Positions 1 to 5,041 of a stretch of 5,041 nt of DNA are shown here, one piece after another. The DNA comes from an uncultured Clostridia bacterium. GTDB lineage: Bacteria > Bacillota > Clostridia > Christensenellales > Pumilibacteraceae. Made by a program: the position numbers and the translations under genes. Within the stretch, counting starts at the first letter, position 1. The number at the start of each line of letters is the position of its first letter. Location of the stretch: contig CANQUR010000110.1 of assembly GCA_947627075.1 (NCBI GenBank), positions 1 through 5,041 on the forward strand, read 5' to 3'. The notes under the pieces were generated by a model that made no database searches, was not told the origin of the DNA, and saw nothing but the letters and a program-made list of their open reading frames with translations.

Positions 1-596
1 CCATAATATGTAATTGTAGTAGCCAAATAATTATGTGCCAAATAAACCTTCAATTCTTGCGGATAGTCATCACTGAATAATAGTTGCGAAATACGGTTTA
101 CTTCGGACTTAACTTCATTTTCCATCATGTTTAATTTAACTTTGCCGATTCTGTACACAAAATCAATAATATAAAAATGCTTATTGCGAACGGAAAACCC
201 CGAAATTGATGCGCTACTAAAGTTGGGATACATAGTCCAATATTTAATTTTGAATTTTTCAAACGTTTGATCTATATCAATACCAAAGTCAAATACTACG
301 GCGAGTTTTGATTTATAATTACCAACATATCTTGCCAACAGACTTAATAATTCGTTTTCGGTAGATAACATATAAATGTCTTTATATTCTAAATCTTTAT
401 TTTTATAAATCACTTTTACCTTGTAATCAATACCGAATGTCATGTTAATGCTTTTGATATATTTAATATCATCTATGTAAAATGTGAGTCTCGGATTTGA
501 CGATATTATTTTTTCTATTTTCTCTTGAGGATCGGACGAACCGATAAAAATAATTTCTTCAAAATTTATTATTTTTTCTATTATTTCGTTTTCCAT
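1..596 (-). CDS. Transglutaminase-like protein, N-terminal part (runs off left edge)
   Basis: An open frame from ATG at 596 reaches the window edge without a stop: 198 full codons, plus a last codon that must be Gly. The first 100 or so residues are charged and rich in Ile and Lys, and I recognise no domain there. From about residue 115, a Trp-Met-Tyr-Pro segment, paired beta-like stretches and the helix HNYLATTITYYG (188-199), preceded by an acidic DDYPQELKVYL linker, resemble the 'HDYLVxNxxYD' helix that opens transglutaminase-like (papain-fold) domains in Firmicute proteins. In that family the catalytic Cys, His and Asp come later, so they would lie outside this window and activity cannot be judged. 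No signal peptide or membrane segment is visible, so it looks cytoplasmic. It starts 3 nt after the previous stop and has no clear Shine-Dalgarno sequence, so translation probably depends on coupling. The gene is certain; the family call is an inference from one short motif. Confidence 0.8.
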   Translation of the reverse strand, partial: MENEIIEKIINFEEIIFIGSSDPQEKIEKIISSNPRLTFYIDDIKYIKSINMTFGIDYKVKVIYKNKDLEYKDIYMLSTENELLSLLARYVGNYKSKLAVVFDFGIDIDQTFEKFKIKYWTMYPNFSSASISGFSVRNKHFYIIDFVYRIGKVKLNMMENEVKSEVNRISQLLFSDDYPQELKVYLAHNYLATTITYY

Positions 597-599
597 TTT

Positions 600-1436
600 T
601 TATAAAACCACTGATAAAATTGCGGCTGCCAATATACAAACAGCTATGCCTATGCCTAAACCAATAACATAGCCTTTTATTTTTTTTAACTTCCTTTGCC
701 TCTTTATTTTTTCGGCTTCCTTTTCTTCATTTTCTTTCTCTTGCGATATGACCGTTTCCAGACATGATGCCGCATCTCTCTCGACTTGTTCCAAGTCGCT
801 ATCTTGTGCTAATAAATAACCCGAATAAGTCCCAAAAAGGTCAAAATTCGCCACACCTTTTTTTATCCGTAATTTATATGTTTCTAAATATTCAACCACT
901 TGAGTTACACTTATAACCTTATCGCGAGCAACTTGTATTATTTCGGGCGTCAATCTGGAATCATTTATAATTTTATTGTACCTATTTATATAATCTTTCA
1001 ATTCAAGGATCCAGTCATCTAATATCGACAAATCTTCCGAGCTTGAGAATGCATCATCTGCAATATAAAGTTTTGCGTATGGCCGATCATGTTCAGATAA
1101 TTTTTCACAGTTTGTAAATGCTTTTGATCCTATAGAAGACAATTCACCCAAACAAATGACTTTTCTTAAATTAACGCATCCGAAAAATGCTTCTTTAGGG
1201 ATATTTTCGATTCCGGCATGAATTGTTACGGTTTCTATATCATCCCTTGATTTAAAAGCGCTTTTACCAATTGCATTAAATTCTTTCGGAATAATAATAT
1301 CCGGCCCTGCTAAATTTTTAGCTATTTGTTGTGTTAATTTTACTGACTTTTTTTTATTATATTTAACCTTGCCGCAAACAACACAAGAATCAGCCTCGTC
1401 AACATTATAATGGTCGCAAAACATGCATTTCCACAT
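600..1436 (-). CDS. RanBP2-type zinc finger, BspA-type LRR, tail-anchored membrane protein
   Basis: This 278-residue protein has three clear parts. Residues 2-21 fit W-x-C-x2-C-x3-N-x6-C-x2-C (Trp2, Cys4, Cys7, Asn11, Cys18, Cys21), the RanBP2-type zinc finger pattern. Residues 46-134 carry BspA-type leucine-rich repeats (LRR_5) of the form I-x3-A-F; the Phe residues fall at 61, 84, 107 and 130, an exact 23-residue period. Residues 135-225 look helical, 231-254 are highly charged (Glu, then Lys/Arg), and 255-278 form one uninterrupted hydrophobic segment that ends the protein. With no signal peptide and the basic cluster before the helix, it should be tail-anchored with zinc finger and LRR in the cytoplasm; most BspA-type LRRs in bacteria are instead exported. 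The start is supported by GAGGT 7 nt upstream, overlapping the kinase stop. RanBP2 fingers and LRRs bind partners, so an adaptor or kinase substrate role is plausible but unproven. Confidence 0.88.
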   Translation of the reverse strand: MWKCMFCDHYNVDEADSCVVCGKVKYNKKKSVKLTQQIAKNLAGPDIIIPKEFNAIGKSAFKSRDDIETVTIHAGIENIPKEAFFGCVNLRKVICLGELSSIGSKAFTNCEKLSEHDRPYAKLYIADDAFSSSEDLSILDDWILELKDYINRYNKIINDSRLTPEIIQVARDKVISVTQVVEYLETYKLRIKKGVANFDLFGTYSGYLLAQDSDLEQVERDAASCLETVISQEKENEEKEAEKIKRQRKLKKIKGYVIGLGIGIAVCILAAAILSVVL

Positions 1437-1441
1437 TTGAT

Positions 1442-2968
1442 TTACCTCGAATTGGTCGCCATACCAAGTATAAGCAGCATTTCCAATTTAATAAATTGAG
1501 AAGTCCCGTCAGCCTTGACAAACTCATATCCTTTTTTTCCGCTTAATATCTTCTGCTCGCTATGGACATAACCTCTTTTTTTTATTTTATCTATATCGAA
1601 ATTAATTTTATGTTCATCCCATGGCTTACAAAATCCTTCGACGACAATAGGCGTTACCTCAACAGCATATTTCATAGCGATAAGATTTCCTACCGTAAAA
1701 AATTGAGATGAGTCGTCCGAGCGGAACATTTCATATCCTTTGACTCCGGACATTTCTTTTTGTTCGGACGCAACAAAACCTCTTTGTCGCAGTTTGGTCT
1801 CATCAAATTTTATTGCATGTTCTGCCCAAGTCTCGCAAAATCTCGCCTCTCTGCTAATTCTCGCAAAGCCTTCAGAAACAAGATCATCTTTTGACTTGAA
1901 CGCTTTTTTGCCTTCTTGATCTATCAGCAAATAAACTTTTCTGCCGGCTTGATTAACCTTTTTTAATACAATAAAACCATTGCTTTTCAGCTTATCTATA
2001 TTTATGGTAATATTATGTTCCGGCCATGAACTCTCGTAAGTTTCCACAATATCCGGCTCTTTTAACCTTTGCAATACGTCAATGGCTTTCGGACGCGCTA
2101 CGGGATCCAATGATAGCATATCCTGTATAAGGCATCTATACCCCAAATTTTTTATTTTGTTACTTAATGCCAATTCACAGCCGCCGTTCAATATGCTCCA
2201 ACAATAGATAGTTTTGCCCCTATCTTTTCGTTTTTGCAAGACGCTGTTTAATGACTGTGCAGTTGGCATTTCTCCCGATAAATACCTATGAAATATAAGG
2301 CCCAACGAAAAAATATCCGATTTTTCGGTTAAATATTTTGCCAGTTCTTCTTTGTCATCTTCATCCGCCACCGAATAGGCGCCTAATTCGGGAGAATAAA
2401 AGTTTATATCTCCCACAACTTCTTCAGGAATATCATCAATAAAATAACTACTATCAAAATCAATAAGTTTTGCGACATAGTTCTTTGTCTTATTCTTAGC
2501 CAATAATACGTTCTTGAGTTTTAAGTCACTATGAATTATACCTAACTTATGAACGCTGGCAAGCGCTCCGGCTGCCGTTAACATCAATAACTTTTTTACA
2601 TCAAAAGACAAGCCCGTCAATACTCCATCCAAATCATCATCACTTACAGCCCCTTCGACCCATTCCGCAACTTCTACATAATGATGCTCATCTATAAATT
2701 CCTCTTTAGGCGAAATTATATTTCCCCCGTCACCTGTTATAGTTCTCAATGCACTATTTACTTTACGACGCAATGCTACAAATTTTTCAAATTTTTGTTT
2801 ATTGGAATTAAAAGTACGTTCATCCAACGCCCCGTTTAACACAGGCTCCACCGGAGTTTGATATTTTTTGATTATATAAACATTTCTACCTTTTTGGGCT
2901 TTGGCTATTTTACCGCATTGGCTGTTTTTCCATTCCGTAATTAATTCGTATCCGTGAATAACTTCCAT
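1442..2968 (-). CDS. Ser/Thr protein kinase with three C-terminal WxEH repeats
   Basis: This is a soluble eukaryotic-type (Hanks) protein kinase of 508 residues that should transfer ATP phosphate to Ser/Thr side chains. The ATP-anchoring Lys is in YIIKKY (Lys34 or Lys35). The catalytic loop is HSDLKLKN (146-153, Asp148 and Asn153), the metal-binding Asp is Asp170 in a DFD version of DFG, SPE (192-194) replaces APE, SDIFSLG (217-223) carries the alpha-F Asp, and ARP (291-293) gives the final Arg. The glycine-rich loop is degenerate, with no GxGxxG. The kinase domain ends near 305; residues 315-508 are three repeats described separately. There is no membrane segment or PASTA domain, unlike PknB/PrkC kinases. 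I chose ATG at 2968 over an in-frame TTG at 2983 because GAGGTG lies 7 nt before the ATG and the TTG would overlap the phosphatase gene. The phosphatase stop is 1 nt upstream (TAAAATG), so the two are coupled and probably act on the same targets. Confidence 0.93.
   Translation of the reverse strand: MEVIHGYELITEWKNSQCGKIAKAQKGRNVYIIKKYQTPVEPVLNGALDERTFNSNKQKFEKFVALRRKVNSALRTITGDGGNIISPKEEFIDEHHYVEVAEWVEGAVSDDDLDGVLTGLSFDVKKLLMLTAAGALASVHKLGIIHSDLKLKNVLLAKNKTKNYVAKLIDFDSSYFIDDIPEEVVGDINFYSPELGAYSVADEDDKEELAKYLTEKSDIFSLGLIFHRYLSGEMPTAQSLNSVLQKRKDRGKTIYCWSILNGGCELALSNKIKNLGYRCLIQDMLSLDPVARPKAIDVLQRLKEPDIVETYESSWPEHNITINIDKLKSNGFIVLKKVNQAGRKVYLLIDQEGKKAFKSKDDLVSEGFARISREARFCETWAEHAIKFDETKLRQRGFVASEQKEMSGVKGYEMFRSDDSSQFFTVGNLIAMKYAVEVTPIVVEGFCKPWDEHKINFDIDKIKKRGYVHSEQKILSGKKGYEFVKADGTSQFIKLEMLLILGMATNSR
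1444..1448 (-). promoter_or_regulatory. Ribosome binding site of the zinc-finger/LRR gene
   Basis: GAGGT on the minus strand sits 7 nt before the ATG at 1436. Its last base is the first base of the kinase stop codon (TAA, 1444-1442), so ribosomes finishing the kinase are placed directly on the next start. It supports the Met-Trp-Lys-Cys start, which keeps the full zinc finger. Confidence 0.75.
1445..2026 (-). repeat. Three tandem ~66-residue WxEH repeats within the kinase gene
   Basis: The C-terminal third of the kinase holds three diverged tandem copies of one module, starting at Trp315, Trp381 and Trp450 (spacing 66 and 69 residues; nucleotides about 2026-1829, 1828-1622 and 1621-1445). 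Each opens with W-x-E-H-x-I-x-[IF]-D-x2-K-[LI]-[KR]-x-[NR]-G-[FY], followed by a roughly 40-residue beta-like part. Copies 2 and 3 are closest: both have F-C-x2-W at the front and share SEQK, SG, KGYE and SQF in the second half. Copy 1 is the most diverged and lacks the Cys. The pattern suggests a small folded sensing or binding module. I do not recognise it as a named domain. Confidence 0.85.
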
Positions 2969-2969
2969 T

Positions 2970-4811
2970 TTAACGCACCTCAATCAAACCATAAAAATTT
3001 CTATCGTATTCTTCAAAAATCTCCTTTTGCAATTTTCCGAGGTTATCGGACGATCTGCTAATCCCCAAACTTCTTATATATTCATCCGCAAAAGCATCAT
3101 CAACAATTGTATTTGCTTTTAAATAGTCTATAAGAGTAAATACATCGCCTGAATAATCGCAAACTTCAAGCCATTCTCTCTTTGCTTCATCTTGAATTTT
3201 TCTTATTATTTCACTTCGGCGATTTGACTTAACCGAATACGTTGCAAGTCCATCTATAGTTACATTTACACAATTCATTATTCTTATCTTTTCATAAGAG
3301 CTTAATTGCGAATATTTATCAAGATTTATTCCTCTTGCCAATAATTTGGAATAAATATTTTCTGCGTCTTCTCGCGAGTTCTTTTCTCGTGAATTTTTAT
3401 ATTCCTCCATCAAAATAATTACATAAATTTTTTTTACTTCTTCGGGCACAGATTGTTTTTTCATAAGTATATCCAAATAGATTCTATCGGCATCATTGGT
3501 ATTTGTATAATTTTCAAGGATAGTCAAAGCATCTTCTCTTTGCCAAGCAAATAAATTTTTACATCCGTGAAGAGCAGCATCAATATTTGTCAATTCCAAT
3601 TTGTAATTTTCCATGTTCTTAGATATAAAATAATCAGCTACTCCTTGCCATGTTTCCCATATATTTTCGCAAATGGCCGCGTAATTTATTTTCTTCGAAC
3701 ATTCATCGATATAATTATGTTCGAGAATATCCGGTATCTTAGAAAAAATTCCATCCATTAATTTTTCATCACGCATTCTAGCCGTACTTTGCAAAGATTC
3801 AAAACTATCGTATCCAAATGCCTTAAAAGCCATGGTACTACTGTCGTCATGATTCCCCCATTCAAGAAACCCGGTTTCTAGTTTAGCCCCTACTTCTTGT
3901 ATTGTTGACGAAGATATAATAGTATCCAGTAAAAGTTTTTCCAGCCCCAGTTGTGAAAGACTGAACTTTTCCGAATCGAATATCCCATCAGAAGCATTGA
4001 ATAACACGCAAGGTTTAGCAAAACTTCTATATTCGCATTTTATTTCGAAATCGCCGTTGGCTTTTACATAATTTGTCATACCCCCATCCGCTCTTTTTTG
4101 ATCGGCTGAAATCTGATACAACCCTGTCTCGTTCCATAAATAAGGTCTTGAATCTCCTGCAACAAAATACAACGCCTTTACGCTATCTTCACGCTCAAAG
4201 TAAATAGTTGCACATAATGTTGTACCTAAAAGTGCCAACCCCGTAAAAGCCGATTCGTAAATTAAATTAGCATTTTTCGACACTTTTTGAAGCATGCTGC
4301 TTATATTATCTACGAAAAACTTGCTAAATTTCTCTAACACTTCATTGCTACTTTCGGAAGTTAGTTCATTATTAAAAATTTGATTGCACTGCGAAAGAAA
4401 GGTTTCGTCTTTTAATATTTTTTCAGCCAAATACAAGAATATGGCCGACACTATTCGCGATGCAAAATATCCGCTTTTTTTAATATTATTTACATTATCA
4501 AAGTAGCATTCTTTGATTCCCAAAAACTCCTTAAATGATGATTTGACATAATCAATAAGTGTTTGATCATATTCATCAAAGACTCCGTTAAAAAGAATAT
4601 CGAATAGCTTATTTGCGTCGAACATTTCCTTGTTAAAGGACTGATGTCTTATAGCAGCCGCCCCACCCAATCCGTCAGCGACCAATAAAATATGATTCCC
4701 TACATACGGCACAGCATCTTCACCTTTGTAGATTATCGTTCCATCGGGTCGCGTTTTGGATGCTTGTCTGAAAACCGTAAAATCCATAGTTATATTACTC
4801 CCTAACCACAT
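2970..4811 (-). CDS. PP2C-type Ser/Thr protein phosphatase with long C-terminal extension
   Basis: This 613-residue protein is a metal-dependent (PPM/PP2C) phosphatase and should remove phosphate from Ser/Thr, presumably opposing the adjacent kinase. Numbered from ATG at 4811, the motifs come in family order: GED (30-32, standing for the usual NED), VADGLGG (44-50, metal ligand Asp46), GTT (196-198), AGDSR (218-222), NASDGIFD (272-279, Asp275) and NHDDSS (320-325). All the expected metal-binding acids are present, so it should be active. The spacing between DGLGG and GTT (about 150 residues) is much longer than in compact bacterial PP2Cs, implying a helical insertion. Residues from about 340 to 613 form a charged, mainly helical extension of unknown fold. 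No membrane segment is seen. The start is uncertain: ATG 4811 has AAAGGGG 7 nt upstream; ATG 4787 has AGGGAG 10 nt upstream and would give 605 residues. An in-frame TTG at 4841 lies inside a hairpin and is unlikely. Confidence 0.92.
   Translation of the reverse strand: MWLGSNITMDFTVFRQASKTRPDGTIIYKGEDAVPYVGNHILLVADGLGGAAAIRHQSFNKEMFDANKLFDILFNGVFDEYDQTLIDYVKSSFKEFLGIKECYFDNVNNIKKSGYFASRIVSAIFLYLAEKILKDETFLSQCNQIFNNELTSESSNEVLEKFSKFFVDNISSMLQKVSKNANLIYESAFTGLALLGTTLCATIYFEREDSVKALYFVAGDSRPYLWNETGLYQISADQKRADGGMTNYVKANGDFEIKCEYRSFAKPCVLFNASDGIFDSEKFSLSQLGLEKLLLDTIISSSTIQEVGAKLETGFLEWGNHDDSSTMAFKAFGYDSFESLQSTARMRDEKLMDGIFSKIPDILEHNYIDECSKKINYAAICENIWETWQGVADYFISKNMENYKLELTNIDAALHGCKNLFAWQREDALTILENYTNTNDADRIYLDILMKKQSVPEEVKKIYVIILMEEYKNSREKNSREDAENIYSKLLARGINLDKYSQLSSYEKIRIMNCVNVTIDGLATYSVKSNRRSEIIRKIQDEAKREWLEVCDYSGDVFTLIDYLKANTIVDDAFADEYIRSLGISRSSDNLGKLQKEIFEEYDRNFYGLIEVR
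2976..2981 (-). promoter_or_regulatory. Ribosome binding site of the kinase gene
   Basis: GAGGTG lies 7 nt before the ATG at 2968, within the last codons of the phosphatase (stop TAA at 2972-2970). This decides the kinase start in favour of Met-Glu-Val-Ile over the upstream TTG and indicates translational coupling of phosphatase and kinase. Confidence 0.8.
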
Positions 4812-4818
4812 AAAATTT

Positions 4819-4825
4819 CCCCTTT
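4819..4825 (-). promoter_or_regulatory. Probable ribosome binding site of the phosphatase gene
   Basis: AAAGGGG is 7 nt before the ATG at 4811, the same spacing as in the two downstream genes. Six of its seven bases (4820-4825) lie in the downstream arm of the 4820-4845 hairpin, so when the hairpin forms this site would be largely hidden. A second candidate, AGGGAG at 4798-4803, serves an ATG at 4787 and is outside the hairpin. Confidence 0.5.
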
Positions 4826-4845
4826 GGCATATAAATGCCAAAGGG
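4820..4845 (-). terminator. Perfect 11-bp stem-loop between upstream gene and phosphatase
   Basis: The arms CCCTTTGGCAT and ATGCCAAAGGG pair perfectly around a 4-nt loop. The hairpin begins 13 nt after the upstream stop codon, a usual place for an intrinsic terminator. On the minus strand it is followed by GAAATTTT, and on the plus strand by ACTCTTTTT, so the U-tract is offset by 4 nt either way and is not strong. It may be a leaky terminator that lets some transcription into the phosphatase-kinase operon, or a 5'-leader hairpin covering the ribosome binding site. The structure is certain; its role is not. Confidence 0.55.
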
Positions 4846-4855
4846 ACTCTTTTTA

Positions 4856-4884
4856 ATATTAGAATGAACCAACCAATAAATCAA
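4856..4884 (-). promoter_or_regulatory. Candidate sigma-70-type promoter for the phosphatase-kinase operon
   Basis: On the minus strand TTGATT (4884-4879, 4 of 6 matches to TTGACA) and TAATAT (4861-4856, 4 of 6 to TATAAT) are separated by exactly 17 nt. Transcription would begin near 4850-4849, putting the 11-bp hairpin within about 5 nt of the RNA 5' end. The elements overlap the last codons and stop of the upstream gene. In AT-rich DNA such matches occur by chance, so this is tentative. If it is not real, the operon must be transcribed by read-through from upstream. Confidence 0.3.
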
Positions 4885-5041
4885 TAGCTGCTTGTGTATC
4901 TACCTCCGATAATCCTGTACCAGCAGGCGAAAACGCCGGCCAATATCTATTCCAAGCTTGAATATCCGTCCACGGATATGCATTGGGAGCGAAAACTACC
5001 AACCTGCCATACTTGGGCTGATATGTAGTATCAAGTGATTG
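4859..5041 (-). CDS. C-terminal 60 residues of an unidentified protein (5' end outside window)
   Basis: A frame open from the right edge ends in TAA at 4861-4859 and encodes 60 residues with no internal stop. The segment contains a strand-like RLVVFAP, then an aromatic-rich stretch (AYPW, QAWNRYWPAF), and ends in a short amphipathic helix DTQAAIDLLVGSF. Its base composition looks more GC-rich than the neighbouring genes. It shares strand with the operon and is 47 nt from the phosphatase ATG, but the hairpin in that gap suggests it may be a separate transcription unit. I do not recognise the family. In TerY-P type clusters the partner beside PP2C and kinase is a vWA-domain protein, but nothing in this fragment shows a vWA domain. 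Confidence 0.7.
   Translation of the reverse strand, partial: QSLDTTYQPKYGRLVVFAPNAYPWTDIQAWNRYWPAFSPAGTGLSEVDTQAAIDLLVGSF

Noticed and set aside
1445..2026. PASTA repeats at the kinase C-terminus
   Set aside because: The units are similar in length to PASTA domains, but there is no transmembrane segment to export them, and the W-x-E-H-x-I opening does not fit PASTA.
2969..2983. TTG start for the kinase adding five residues (MRCVK)
   Set aside because: The GAGGTG ribosome binding site lies inside this extension and points to the ATG at 2968; the TTG itself has no good site upstream and would overlap the phosphatase.
3567..3761. A 64-codon plus-strand open frame
   Set aside because: It lies wholly inside the phosphatase gene on the opposite strand and has no ribosome binding site or recognisable protein features; it is rich in Ile, Phe and Tyr as expected from antisense AT-rich DNA.
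4812..4841. TTG start for the phosphatase adding ten residues
   Set aside because: The TTG and most of the added codons lie inside the 11-bp hairpin, there is no ribosome binding site before it, and the PP2C motifs do not need the extension.
4820..4845. Hairpin as a plus-strand terminator
   Set aside because: The plus-strand side has a slightly longer T-run, but no plus-strand gene leads into it, so a minus-strand role is preferred, although bidirectional action is possible.
1..5041. CRISPR array, tRNA, insertion sequence ends, integrase or attachment sites
   Set aside because: Reading through both strands I found no evenly spaced direct repeats at DNA level, no cloverleaf-like segment, no transposase or integrase motif and no terminal inverted repeats; nearly all bases are coding.
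4859..5041. vWA (TerY-like) protein as the upstream gene
   Set aside because: It would complete a TerY-P triad, but the 60 visible residues show no vWA motif and the metal-binding part would be outside the window, so it cannot be claimed.

Overview
The window is AT-rich bacterial DNA. Everything I can support as coding lies on the minus strand, so genes read from right to left. The AT bias, the GAGGT-type ribosome binding sites about 7 nt before ATG, the BspA-type leucine-rich repeats and the Ser/Thr kinase next to a PP2C phosphatase would fit a low-GC Firmicute or a similar gut-type anaerobe. That assignment is inference; no marker gene fixes the taxon.

Layout in transcription order: (1) 5041-4859, the last 60 codons of an upstream gene I cannot name. 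(2) 4861-4797, a short junction with a perfect 11-bp stem-loop, a weak candidate promoter overlapping the end of the upstream gene, and the phosphatase ribosome binding site. (3) 4811-2970, a large PP2C-type (PPM) Ser/Thr phosphatase with a long insertion and a long helical C-terminal extension. (4) 2968-1442, a soluble Ser/Thr kinase whose C-terminal third is three tandem copies of a roughly 66-residue module with the signature W-x-E-H-x-I. (5) 1436-600, a protein with an N-terminal RanBP2-type zinc finger, BspA-type repeats with an exact 23-residue period, and one C-terminal membrane segment. (6) 596-1, the N-terminal 198 residues of a protein that runs off the left edge and, as far as it goes, looks like the front half of a transglutaminase-like protein.

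The four genes from 4811 to 1 are separated by only 1, 5 and 3 nt. Each stop codon sits at or just after the next gene's ribosome binding site, so they are almost certainly one translationally coupled operon. The core is an opposing writer/eraser pair. The kinase keeps its catalytic residues (HSDLKLKN, DFD) and the phosphatase its metal ligands (ED, DGLGG, SDG, DD). The zinc-finger/LRR tail-anchored protein and the transglutaminase-like protein are candidate substrates, adaptors or outputs.

Kinase-PP2C pairs recall the TerY-P 'phosphorylation triad' (vWA protein, PP2C, kinase). Here no vWA domain is visible, and the accessory parts differ from that triad. The window could therefore be a variant or undescribed phospho-signalling module; its function cannot be read from sequence alone. 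There is no stretch over 300 bases without a gene, and I see no tRNA, rRNA, CRISPR array, insertion sequence or integrase.
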